From assembly GCF_029813835.1 (NCBI RefSeq), contig NZ_JARVKV010000015.1:1-64000 (forward strand): 64,000 nucleotides of DNA, written 5' to 3'. The stretch comes from Streptomyces sp. DH37. Lineage in GTDB: Bacteria > Actinomycetota > Actinomycetes > Streptomycetales > Streptomycetaceae. The notes beneath the pieces were generated by a model. It saw only the letters and a list, made by a program, of their open reading frames with translations, had not been told where the DNA came from and ran no database searches. Shown piece by piece: positions 41,865 to 49,270 of the stretch. Positions within the stretch are counted from its first letter, which is position 1; every line of letters starts with the position of its first letter. A program made the position numbers and the translations under genes.

Positions 41865-42689
41865 ATGTCTACGACTGCTGATCCCCTCGCCGCGCTGGGC
41901 GCGCTGCCCGGCGTCGCCGACTCCGTCGAATCGGTGCGCAAGGCCGTGGACCGGGTCTACGGACACCGGGTGATGCGGCGGCGCAGCAGCGAGGTCACCG
42001 CCGAGGCGGTGCTGCGGGGCGCCCGCGCCTCCGCCGCGCTCGGCGGCGCCGACTGGCCGCTGGAGGAGGTGCGCCGCCGCAGCGACTTCGGCGCGGACGC
42101 CGAGGCACGCACGGTCGGCGCGGCCCTGCGGACGACCGCGGAGGCCGGTCGGCTGCTGGACGTGTGGCGGCAGTCGCCGCTGCGGGTGCTGGCCCGGCTC
42201 CACCTGGTGGCGGCGGGCGGCGACGCGGAGGACGAGCGGGTGGGGCGGCCGCGGCTGGCGGGCGAACCGGTGGCGGAGCCGCTGGCGGCCGGCCCGGCGC
42301 TGCCGGACGCCGCCGAGGTCTCGGCCCGGCTGGACGCCCTGGCCCAGCTCGTCGTCGCGGGCACCTCCGCGCCCGCGCTGGTGACGGCGGCGGTGGTGCA
42401 CGGCGAGCTGATGGTCCTGCGGCCCTTCGGCACGCACAACGGCCTGGTCGCCCGGGCGGCGGAGCGGATCGTCCTGATCGGCGGCGGCCTGGACCCGAAG
42501 TCCGTCTGCCCCCCGGAGGTCGGCCACGCCGAGCAGGGCGCCGACGCCTACGTCGCCGGCCTGCGGGCCTACGTCTCCGGGACCCCGGAGGGGGTGGCGG
42601 AGTGGATCGCGCACTGCGCCCGGGCGGTGGAACTGGGGGCGCGCGAGAGCACGGCGGTCTGCGAGGCGCTCCAGCGCGGGGCGGCCTGA
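41865..42689 (+). CDS. Fic-like protein with degenerate active site
   Basis: 274 residues from ATG 41865. All-helical. The stretch AAVVHGELMVLRPFGTHNGL and VARAAERIVLIGGG lies where Fic proteins have HPFxxGNGRxxR; here the histidine is arginine and the GNGR loop reads HNGL. Upstream, LRGARASAALGGADWPLEEV resembles the inhibitory-helix region of Fic proteins. A catalytic AMP-transferase is therefore unlikely. Often annotated as 'oxidoreductase' in Streptomyces without evidence, as I recall. Role unknown. Confidence 0.7.
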   Translation: MSTTADPLAALGALPGVADSVESVRKAVDRVYGHRVMRRRSSEVTAEAVLRGARASAALGGADWPLEEVRRRSDFGADAEARTVGAALRTTAEAGRLLDVWRQSPLRVLARLHLVAAGGDAEDERVGRPRLAGEPVAEPLAAGPALPDAAEVSARLDALAQLVVAGTSAPALVTAAVVHGELMVLRPFGTHNGLVARAAERIVLIGGGLDPKSVCPPEVGHAEQGADAYVAGLRAYVSGTPEGVAEWIAHCARAVELGARESTAVCEALQRGAA

Positions 42690-42759
42690 CGCCGGGGAGA
42701 CCGGCGGGGCGCCGGGAGGGCGCCCGCACACGGGAATGCGTCCGCACACGGAAATGCGG

Positions 42760-42784
42760 CGGCACCGGCGCGGGGCCGGTGCCG
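42760..42784. terminator. hairpin after Fic-like gene
   Basis: CGGCACCGGC and GCCGGTGCCG, perfect 10-bp stem, 5-nt loop, 71 bp past the stop of the Fic-like gene. No T run, as usual for Streptomyces. Confidence 0.7.
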
Positions 42785-43065
42785 TCGCTGGCACGTCAGC
42801 CGGGGTACCAGGCGTGCACGGTATCTGCCGACACCAGGGGGGACTCCGCCCGACCCCGGTGCGGCCGGCCCTATCGCGGGTCTGCTGCGCGTGGGTTCCC
42901 GGCTTCCGCACTCGGTCCGTGGGGCCTCTGTCCGTACCGGACCTCCTCTCGGAGGCTGCCGGTCAGGTCTCGCGGGCCGTTGATTCCTTTGTACTCCACG
43001 ACGGGAGGAAGTGGAACCTTTCCCCGTGGACGTTCACTTTCCCCCTCAAACACTTCCCCGAGGTT

Positions 43066-43110
43066 CCCTGCTGATCTCCGCTGATCCCTGCTGATCCCTG
43101 CTGATTCCTG
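43066..43110. repeat. 10-bp tandem repeat CCCTGCTGAT, 4.5 copies
   Basis: Units CCCTGCTGAT, CTCCGCTGAT, CCCTGCTGAT, CCCTGCTGAT, TCCTG, immediately downstream of the HAD gene's stop. CTGAT recurs every 10 bp. Function unknown. Confidence 0.85.
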
Positions 43111-43123
43111 CCGGTCGCAGGGC

Positions 43124-43972
43124 TCACACGGCGCCGAAACGGGCGCGGCGCCGGCTCGCGTACCACACCAGGCCGGCGGTGGCCGCCGCCGCGCCCACCG
43201 CCACCGCCGCCGCCACCGCGGGGCGCTGGGGCATGGTGAACGCGGGCACCCGCTGCTTGAGGCGGACCGGGCGCTGGAAGGTGAGGATCGGCCAGTCCCG
43301 GGCCACCGCCTCCCGGCGCAGCGTCCGGTCGGGGTTGACGGCGTGCGGGTGGCCGACCGCCTCCAGCATCGGTATGTCGGTGGCCGAGTCGCTGTAGGCG
43401 TAGCAGCGCGAGAGGTCGTATCCCTCGGACTCCGCCAGCTCGCGCACGGCCTCCGCCTTGGTCGGACCGTACGCGTAGTACTCCACCTCGCCCGTGAAGC
43501 AGCCGTCCTCGACGACCATGCGCGTCGCCACGACGCGGTCCGCGCCGATCAGCTCCCCGATCGGCTCCACCACCTCCGCTCCCGAGGTGCTCACGATCAC
43601 GACGTCGCGCCCGGCGAGATGGTGCTCCTCGATGAGGGAGGCGGCCTCGTCGTAGATGATCGGGTCGATGAGCTCGTGGATCGTCTCGGCGACGATCTCC
43701 CTGACCTGCTGGACGTTCCAGCCGCGGCACAGCGCGGACAGGTAGGCGCGCATCCGTTCCATCTGGTCGTGGTCGGCGCCGCCCACGAGGAACACGAACT
43801 GGGTGTACGCGGTGCGCAGCGCGGCGCGCCGATTGATCAGCCCGCCCTGGTAGAAGGACTTGCCGAAGGTGAGCGTGCTCGACTTCGCGATGACCGTCTT
43901 GTCCAGGTCGAAGAAGGCAGCGGTGCGCGGCAGCGAGTGGTTTTCCACGAGCTGAGCATATGCGCCCACCAT
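43124..43972 (-). CDS. HAD-superfamily phosphatase (SerB-like, HAD-IB)
   Basis: About 282 residues from ATG 43972 (VGAYAQLVENHSLPRTAAFF). HAD motifs: FFDLDKTVIAKSS (nucleophile Asp), VIVSTSGAEVVEP, and YAYSDSATDIPMLEAVGHPH for the metal site. The helical cap between motifs 1 and 2 is of the SerB/HAD-IB type. A C-terminal membrane helix (VAAAVAVGAAAATAGLVWYA) and Arg-rich tail suggest tethering to the inner membrane. No good ribosome site precedes the ATG; GTG 43969 or a longer start to 44035 are alternatives. Substrate unknown. Confidence 0.85.
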   Translation of the reverse strand: MVGAYAQLVENHSLPRTAAFFDLDKTVIAKSSTLTFGKSFYQGGLINRRAALRTAYTQFVFLVGGADHDQMERMRAYLSALCRGWNVQQVREIVAETIHELIDPIIYDEAASLIEEHHLAGRDVVIVSTSGAEVVEPIGELIGADRVVATRMVVEDGCFTGEVEYYAYGPTKAEAVRELAESEGYDLSRCYAYSDSATDIPMLEAVGHPHAVNPDRTLRREAVARDWPILTFQRPVRLKQRVPAFTMPQRPAVAAAVAVGAAAATAGLVWYASRRRARFGAV

Positions 43973-44422
43973 TCGGCGTAAGGTGGGGCGCGTGGGTTTG
44001 CCTGAGAAGGCTCTCGGGTACACCATGGAAGTCACGGATCGTTCGCGACCGTGCTACCCCGGTCCGGCTCCTCCCCCCCCGAGTCGGCCGTGGAGACGAC
44101 CCCCGCTCTCCCCCCCGGCGGGGGTCGTCGCATGTCCGGACGCGTTTCGCGTCCTCGGGGCCCTCGGGCGGCCCCCTCCCCGGCTCTCTCCGGCCTTCGG
44201 CGGCGCGGCTCCCCGGCCCTCATGATCCGTCACTCTGCGTATTCGTCACTCCGCTTGTATGGGGCCACTCGTTTGGGTGAGCGAGTTATTCACAACTGCC
44301 GAGTTGTCCACGCATTTGGGTCAAGATCATCGAGTTTTTCCGTTCCCCGGCACGGTGATTGAGCACGGCGTTCGCGGATCTCCCGCGAACTGGAGAGCAG
44401 GAATCCGGAAGGGGAACGGGAC
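43973..44422. promoter_or_regulatory. divergent region upstream of Tad operon
   Basis: 450 bp without a supported gene. Contents: an inverted repeat GACGACCCCCGC/GCGGGGGTCGTC (44095-44106, 44118-44129), which would form a strong hairpin with an 11-nt loop; a low-G+C stretch at 44225-44350; and two DnaA-box-like 9-mers (44286-44294, 44304-44312). A frame from 43983 reading MEVTDRSRPCYPGPAP is Pro-rich and doubtful. A leader RNA or small RNA ending at the hairpin is possible. Confidence 0.45.
44286..44312 (+). promoter_or_regulatory. two DnaA-box-like sequences
   Basis: TTATTCACA (44286-44294) matches the general bacterial DnaA box TTATNCACA; TTGTCCACG (44304-44312) matches 8 of 9 positions of the Streptomyces box TTGTCCACA. 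Same orientation, 18 bp apart, ~110-135 bp upstream of the first Tad gene. Confidence 0.5.
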
Positions 44423-45526
44423 GTGACCGGAAGCATCCTGATCGTCACCGAGGACGAGAAACTGCTGGACGACCTGCTGCGCCTGTGCGCGGCGGCCGGG
44501 GCCGAGGCGGAGGTGGCGCACGGCGGGCCGCCGGTGCCGGGCGGCTGGGAGAGCGCCCCGCTGGTGCTGGTCGGCGACGACCGGGCCGGCCCGCTGGCCG
44601 GCGCGGCGCGTGCGCCCGCGCGCCGGCCCGGGGTGCTGCTCGTCGGCCGGGACCTGGACGACCCCGGTGTCTGGCGGCGCGGCATGGGGATCGGCGCGGA
44701 GCACGTGGTGCTCCTGCCCGACGGCGAGTCCTGGCTCACCGGCCGGATCGCCGACGCGGCCGAGGGAGCGGGGCGGCAGGCGCTGACCGTCGGGGTGATG
44801 GGCGGCCGGGGCGGAGCCGGGGCCTCGACCCTGGCCTGCGCCCTGGCGGTCACGGCGGCGCGCGCGGGACACCGCACGATGCTCGTCGACGGCGACCCGC
44901 TCGGCGGCGGACTCGACATCCTGCTCGGTGGAGAGCGGGCGGAGGGCCTGCGCTGGCCCGCGTTCGCCGACTCGCGCGGCCGGGTCGGCGGCGTGGCGCT
45001 GGAGGAGTCCCTGCCCAGGGCGCACGGCCTGCGGGTGCTCAGCTGGGACAGGGGGGAGAGCGCGGCCGTACCGCCCGAGGCGGTGCGCGCGGTCCTGGGC
45101 GCGGCCAGACGGCGCGGCGGTGTGGTCGTGGTGGACCTGCCGCGGCGGCTGGACGAGGCGGTCGCCGAGGCGCTGGCGCAGCTCGACCTCGGCCTGCTGG
45201 TCGTACCCGCCGAGCTGCGGGCGGTCGCGGCGGCGCAGCGGATCGCCTCCCGGGTGGGCATGGTGCTGCGGGACCTGCGGGTGGTGGTGCGCGACCCCTC
45301 CGGGCCGGGGCTGGACGGTGAGGAGATCGCCCGGCTGCTCGGACTGCGGCTCGCCGGCGAGCTCCCCGCCGAGGGCGGCCTGCCGGCGGCGGTGGACGCC
45401 GGACGGCCGCCCGGCGGGGACGCGCGCGGCCCGCTGGCCCGGTTCTGCGCGGAGTTCTGGGCCCGCGCGCTGCCGGAGGGCGGCGGGGCACGGCCCTCCG
45501 GCGGCCGGGGGAGCGTGGCCGTATGA
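44423..45526 (+). CDS. TadZ/CpaE-like localisation ATPase (septum-site-determining-like)
   Basis: 367 residues from GTG 44423 (TGSILIVTEDEKLLDDLLRL). An N-terminal receiver-like part without clear phospho-acceptor (~1-125) precedes a MinD-like ATPase with a weakened P-loop VGVMGGRGGAGASTLACALA (Lys absent: GGAGAST), LVDGDPLGGGLDILLG, and VVVDLPRRLDEAVAEALAQL. TadZ/CpaE proteins direct Tad pilus machinery in the cell. It is the first gene of an operon whose members overlap by 4 bp. In Streptomyces it is often labelled septum site-determining protein (Ssd). Confidence 0.85.
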   Translation: MTGSILIVTEDEKLLDDLLRLCAAAGAEAEVAHGGPPVPGGWESAPLVLVGDDRAGPLAGAARAPARRPGVLLVGRDLDDPGVWRRGMGIGAEHVVLLPDGESWLTGRIADAAEGAGRQALTVGVMGGRGGAGASTLACALAVTAARAGHRTMLVDGDPLGGGLDILLGGERAEGLRWPAFADSRGRVGGVALEESLPRAHGLRVLSWDRGESAAVPPEAVRAVLGAARRRGGVVVVDLPRRLDEAVAEALAQLDLGLLVVPAELRAVAAAQRIASRVGMVLRDLRVVVRDPSGPGLDGEEIARLLGLRLAGELPAEGGLPAAVDAGRPPGGDARGPLARFCAEFWARALPEGGGARPSGGRGSVAV

Positions 45527-46746
45527 GCGCGCGTACGGAGATCCGCGCGGGCGCGCGCAGGGGCACGGAGGCGAGTGGCGGAGCGGTCGCTCCGCGGACA
45601 CTGGTGGACGCGGTGCGCCTGCGGCTGGCGGAGACCGGCGCCGAGCCCACTCCCGCCCGGGTCGCGGCGGCGCTGCGGGCCCAGGGACGGCTGCTCGGGG
45701 ACAGCGCGGTGCTGGGCGTGGTCGAGGCGCTGCGGTCGGAGATGGTCGGAGCCGGGCCGCTGGAACCGCTGCTGGCCGAGCCGGACGTGACGGACGTCCT
45801 GGTGACCGCTCCGGACGAGGTCTGGGTGGACCGGGGCGGCGGGGTGGAGCGCACCGCGGTCCGCTTCCCCGACGCTGCGGCGGTGCGCAGGCTGGCCCAG
45901 CGGCTGGCCACGTCGGCGGGGCGGCGGCTGGACGACGCCCGTCCCTGGGTGGACGCCCGGCTCCCGGACGGCACGCGGCTGCACGCGGTGCTGCCCCCGG
46001 TGGCGGTCGGCTGCACGTGCCTGTCCCTGCGGGTGGTGCGGCCCCGGGCGTTCGCCCTGCCGGAGTTGGTGGCGGCCGGGACGGTGCCGCCCGGCGGGGA
46101 CGGGCTGCTGCGGGCGGTCCTGGACGCCCGGCTGTCGTTCCTGGTCAGCGGGGGTACGGGTTCGGGCAAGACGACGCTGCTGTCGACCCTGCTGGGGCTC
46201 GTGGGGCCGGGGGAGCGGATCGTCCTGGCCGAGGACTCCGCCGAACTGCGCCCCGACCATCCGCACGTGGTGCGGCTGGAGACCCGTCCGGCCAACCAGG
46301 AGGGCGCGGGCCGGGTCGCCCTGCGGGACCTGGTACGGCAGGCGCTGCGCATGAGGCCGGACCGGCTCGTGGTCGGCGAGGTGCGCGGCGCGGAGGTGAC
46401 GGATCTGCTGGCCGCGCTGAACACCGGCCACGAGGGCGGCTGCGGGACGGTCCACGCCAACGCGGCGGCCGACGTGCCGGCCCGGCTGGAGGCGCTGGGC
46501 ACCACGGCCGGGCTCGACCGGGCCGCGCTGCACAGTCAGCTCGCGGCGGCGCTGTCGGTGGTGGTCCATCTGGCGAGGGACCGCCGGGGCCGGAGGCGGA
46601 TCGCCGAGATCCACGTGCTGGAGCAGGACCGGTACGGCCTGGTGGTGACCGTACCGGCGGCCGTGTGGGGGCCGGACGGCTTCCTGCGGGAACGGGGCTG
46701 GCCACGGCTGGAGCGGCTGTGCGCACGGGGCGGCGGTGCGCTGTGA
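45523..46746 (+). CDS. tadA: Tad secretion ATPase TadA (CpaF/VirB11 family)
   Basis: 407 residues from ATG 45523, 4-bp overlap with the upstream gene. N-terminal helical part, then LLAEPDVTDVLVTAPDEVWV; Walker A FLVSGGTGSGKTTLLSTLLG; Asp box VLAEDSAELRPDHPHVVRLE; Walker B VVGEVRGAEVTDLLAALNTG; His box HEGGCGTVHANAAADVPARL. A hexameric cytoplasmic ATPase that powers Tad pilus assembly with TadB/TadC. Confidence 0.93.
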   Translation: MSARTEIRAGARRGTEASGGAVAPRTLVDAVRLRLAETGAEPTPARVAAALRAQGRLLGDSAVLGVVEALRSEMVGAGPLEPLLAEPDVTDVLVTAPDEVWVDRGGGVERTAVRFPDAAAVRRLAQRLATSAGRRLDDARPWVDARLPDGTRLHAVLPPVAVGCTCLSLRVVRPRAFALPELVAAGTVPPGGDGLLRAVLDARLSFLVSGGTGSGKTTLLSTLLGLVGPGERIVLAEDSAELRPDHPHVVRLETRPANQEGAGRVALRDLVRQALRMRPDRLVVGEVRGAEVTDLLAALNTGHEGGCGTVHANAAADVPARLEALGTTAGLDRAALHSQLAAALSVVVHLARDRRGRRRIAEIHVLEQDRYGLVVTVPAAVWGPDGFLRERGWPRLERLCARGGGAL

Positions 46747-47663
46747 CGGCGGCCGGAACGCAGATCGGGTCGCAGCCCGAGGCGGTGTACGCGGGGTCGG
46801 TGTGCGCGGCGATGGCGTGTGCCGGAGTGGTGGGCCGGCTGCTGGGCCGTCCCGGGGAGGGGCTGCGGCGGGCTCGGCTGCTGTGCGCCGACGGTGCCGA
46901 ACCGGTGCCCCGGTGGAGCGGCCCGGGAGGCCCGGCGGTGGAGGCCGTCGCACGGACGGCGCGCCGGCTCGGGGCTCGGGTGGGCCGCGCGGGGTGGTGC
47001 CTGGCGGCCGGGGCGCTGCTGGCGGTGCTGGGGGAGTCGGTGCTGCCGCTGCTGGCCGGTGCGGTGGCCGTACCGCTGCTCGGGCGCCGGCTGCGCGGGC
47101 GTGAACGGCGTCGTGCGGAGGAGGCGAGGGAGGCCGCCGTCATCGACCTGTGCTCGGCGGTGGCCGGTGAGCTGCGGGCGGGTCGTACGCCGGAGCGGGC
47201 TCTGCTGGCGACGGGCATGCCCGGCTTCGGGGACGCGGGAGCGGCGGTGCTGGCGGCGGCCCGCTTCGGCGGTGACGTGCCGGACGCGCTGCGGCAGGCG
47301 GCCCGGCAGAAGGGCGCGGGCGGGCTCGGCGGGGTGGCCGCCTGCTGGCAGGTGGCGGTGGACGGGGGCGCGGGGCTCGCGGACGGGCTGGACCGGGTGG
47401 CCGGTTCGCTGCGCGCGGAGCGCGACCAACGGGAGGAACTGCGCGCCCAGTTGGCGGGCCCGCGGTCCACGGCGCTGGTCCTGGCGCTGCTGCCGGCCTT
47501 CGGACTGCTGCTGGGAGGCGCCATGGGGGCGCGTCCACTGCACGTGCTGCTGCACAGTCCGGCCGGATGGGCCTGCCTGGCGGGCGCCGGGTTGCTGGAG
47601 TGGGCCGGGTTGGCCTGGGTCTCCCGCATCGTCCGAACGGCCGAGAGGGGCGGATCGGGATGA
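46743..47663 (+). CDS. tadB: Tad inner-membrane protein TadB
   Basis: 306 residues from GTG 46743 (4-bp overlap). Membrane helices near ~75-105 (AGWCLAAGALLAVLGESVLP, LLAGAVAVPLLG) and at the C-terminus (ALVLALLPAFGLLLGGAMGA; WACLAGAGLLEWAGLAW), with the T2SSF cytoplasmic domain between (VIDLCSAVAGELRAGRTPER; VAACWQVAVDGGAGLADGLD, RVAGSLRAERDQREELRAQL). Forms the platform that TadA drives. Confidence 0.88.
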   Translation: MTAAGTQIGSQPEAVYAGSVCAAMACAGVVGRLLGRPGEGLRRARLLCADGAEPVPRWSGPGGPAVEAVARTARRLGARVGRAGWCLAAGALLAVLGESVLPLLAGAVAVPLLGRRLRGRERRRAEEAREAAVIDLCSAVAGELRAGRTPERALLATGMPGFGDAGAAVLAAARFGGDVPDALRQAARQKGAGGLGGVAACWQVAVDGGAGLADGLDRVAGSLRAERDQREELRAQLAGPRSTALVLALLPAFGLLLGGAMGARPLHVLLHSPAGWACLAGAGLLEWAGLAWVSRIVRTAERGGSG

Positions 47664-48571
47664 GCGGCGAGACTGTCCACAGGGTGTGGACAACATGTGC
47701 GGAGCCTTCCCTCTCCCTCTCCCCTTCCTTCCTCCTCTCCTCCTCGTTGTCGCTGCCCGCACTGCCCCCGCTGCCCCCGCTACCCGCGCTGTCGTTGTCG
47801 GCTGTCGCCCTGTGTCTGGCGGGCGGGGCGCCGGCGGTGAGACGGGTGCGGTGCCGGCGGCGGACCGCGGCACTGCTGGACGCCGGAGCCGGTGCGCCGA
47901 CGCCGGCGCGTACGGCCGCGGTGCGATGGCGGCCACCGCTCCGCGAGGCGGCGGCGATGGCCGGGGCCGTCGCTCTGGGGGTGGCCCTGGTCGGCGGTCC
48001 GGCCGGCTGCCTGCTCGGACTGGTCGCGGCGTACGGCGTCCGGTGCCTGCTGCGCGGCCGGAAGGGGCGGGACGGGCCGGCGAGGCGATCATACAGGGAT
48101 AAAAGGCAACAAACGGGCGGTGAGGGCGCCGAGTCGCGGGTGGCCGGTCAGTTGCCGATCATCGCGGAACTGCTCGCCGCCTGTCTGGCGGCCGGGTCGG
48201 GACCGGGCGAGGCGGCCGGGGCGGTGGGCGGCTCGGTGGGCGGCCCACTCGGCCGGCGGCTGGTGCGGGCGTCGGCCGAACTGCGCCTGGGCGGTGACCC
48301 GGCGGCCGTCTGGGGGCGGCTGGCGGAGTCGCCGGGAGCGGCGGGGCTGGCGCGGTGCCTGGAACGGGCGGGGACGACGGGGGTGCCCGCGGTGGAGCCG
48401 ATGGGGCGGCTGGCCGCCGAGTGCCGGGCACGCCGGGCGCGGGCGGCCACGGAACGGGCGCGGCGGGCGGCGGTCCTGGTCACCGGGCCGTTGGGGCTGT
48501 GCTTCCTGCCCGCCTTCCTGCTGGCCGGTGTGGTCCCGGTGGTCGTCGGCCTGGCTCGGTCACTGCTGTGA
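47660..48571 (+). CDS. tadC: Tad inner-membrane protein TadC
   Basis: 303 residues from ATG 47660 (4-bp overlap). Leu/Ser/Pro-rich hydrophobic N-terminus, membrane helices ~95-125, a T2SSF-type domain (AGQLPIIAELLAACLAAGSG, GRLVRASAELRLGGDPAAVW-like) and a final helix (GPLGLCFLPAFLLAGVVPVV). The residues RRSYRDKRQQTGG (48085-48120) are encoded by an AT-rich patch with rare codons (TCA, AAA, CAA, CAA). DnaA-box-like repeats lie over its first codons. Confidence 0.83.
   Translation: MSGETVHRVWTTCAEPSLSLSPSFLLSSSLSLPALPPLPPLPALSLSAVALCLAGGAPAVRRVRCRRRTAALLDAGAGAPTPARTAAVRWRPPLREAAAMAGAVALGVALVGGPAGCLLGLVAAYGVRCLLRGRKGRDGPARRSYRDKRQQTGGEGAESRVAGQLPIIAELLAACLAAGSGPGEAAGAVGGSVGGPLGRRLVRASAELRLGGDPAAVWGRLAESPGAAGLARCLERAGTTGVPAVEPMGRLAAECRARRARAATERARRAAVLVTGPLGLCFLPAFLLAGVVPVVVGLARSLL
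47673..47693. promoter_or_regulatory. head-to-head DnaA-box-like sequences inside tadC
   Basis: CTGTCCACA (47673-47681) and TGTGGACAA (47685-47693; TTGTCCACA on the minus strand, a perfect Streptomyces DnaA box) are separated by 3 nt and form an inverted repeat GTCCACA-GGG-TGTGGAC over codons 5-12 of tadC. Confidence 0.55.
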
Positions 48572-48651
48572 ACCGCCGTGGACGACGAGGGACGGGCCGC
48601 GTCCGGACCGGACGCGGCCGACGGACGAACGACGAGACGAAGGGGAGAACC

Positions 48652-48936
48652 ATGTCGGAACGGATCATGTCGGAACGGATCATGCCGGGGCGGTTCACGC
48701 GGGGACGGGCCGTGTGGGGAAGGAGCGTGTGGGGGCGGGTGCCCACGCGTCTGGGCCGGACCGCGCGCGGAGCGTGGAGCCGGGACGCGCAGGCCGGAAT
48801 GAGCACCGCGGAGTACGCGGTGGGCACGATCGCCGCCGCCGGGTTCGCGGCGGTGCTCTACAAGATCGTCACCAGCGGACCGGTCTCCACGGCGATGCGG
48901 CAGTTGATCGAGCGAGCGCTCGATGCGGGCTTCTGA
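48652..48936 (+). CDS. DUF4244 small membrane protein, probable Tad pilin
   Basis: 94 residues from ATG 48652 with AAGGGGAG upstream. The pilin-like segment QAGMSTAEYAVGTIAAAGFA, AVLYKIVTSG has the Glu at position 5 of the hydrophobic helix after a Gly-Met, as in Flp-type prepilins. The N-terminus carries a perfect 15-bp tandem repeat encoding MSERI twice (MSERIMSERIMPGR). DUF4244 proteins occupy the pilin slot of Streptomyces Tad operons. 80 bp from tadC. Confidence 0.85.
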   Translation: MSERIMSERIMPGRFTRGRAVWGRSVWGRVPTRLGRTARGAWSRDAQAGMSTAEYAVGTIAAAGFAAVLYKIVTSGPVSTAMRQLIERALDAGF

Positions 48937-49270
48937 GACGAGGGAGCGGGGCTATGTCACCGCGGAGACCGCCGTGGTGGTGCCGTCCCTGATCGCTCTG
49001 CTCGGACTGCTGCTGTGGGGCGGGGCGGCCGTGGTCGCACAGGTCCGCTGCGTGGACGCGGCGAGCGCGGGAGCGCGGGCGGCCGCGAGGGACGAGCCGC
49101 CCGAGAGGATTCGCCGGGCCGTGCGGGTGGTCGCGCCGCGGGGAGCGGAGGTGGAGCTGTCGCGGGAGGGCGAATTGGTGCGCGTACGGGTGACGGCGCG
49201 GGCCGCCGGTCCCGGCCCGCTGGGCGTGGACCTGGAGGCGGAGGCGGTGGCACATGCGGAACCGGGGTGA
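48923..49270 (+). CDS. TadE-like pseudopilin
   Basis: 115 residues from ATG 48923, overlapping the DUF4244 gene by 14 bp. N-terminal motif RGYVTAETAVVVPSLIALLG, LLLWGGAAVV is the TadE signature (Glu within a hydrophobic helix preceded by a short charged leader). The remaining ~70 residues form a small beta domain (APRGAEVELSREGELVRVRV). A minor pilin of the Tad machine. Confidence 0.85.
   Translation: MRASETRERGYVTAETAVVVPSLIALLGLLLWGGAAVVAQVRCVDAASAGARAAARDEPPERIRRAVRVVAPRGAEVELSREGELVRVRVTARAAGPGPLGVDLEAEAVAHAEPG

Larger units (their letters stand above)
42690..43123. other. convergent intergenic region with hairpin and 10-bp repeats
   Basis: 434 bp where the Fic-like gene and the HAD gene converge. 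It contains near-duplicate 16-mers CGCACACGGGAATGCG/CGCACACGGAAATGCG (42725-42759), the hairpin at 42760-42784 and the 10-bp tandem array at 43066-43110. 42960-43060 is AT-richer. No coding frame is convincing. Confidence 0.5.

Noticed and set aside
41865..42689. Fic toxin-antitoxin module
   Set aside because: Catalytic motif is lost, and the neighbouring gene is an ATPase in divergent orientation, not an antitoxin.
44290..46953. Long minus-strand frame across the Tad ATPase genes
   Set aside because: Arg/Pro/Ser-rich with no recognisable motif, while the plus-strand frames carry complete ATPase motifs.
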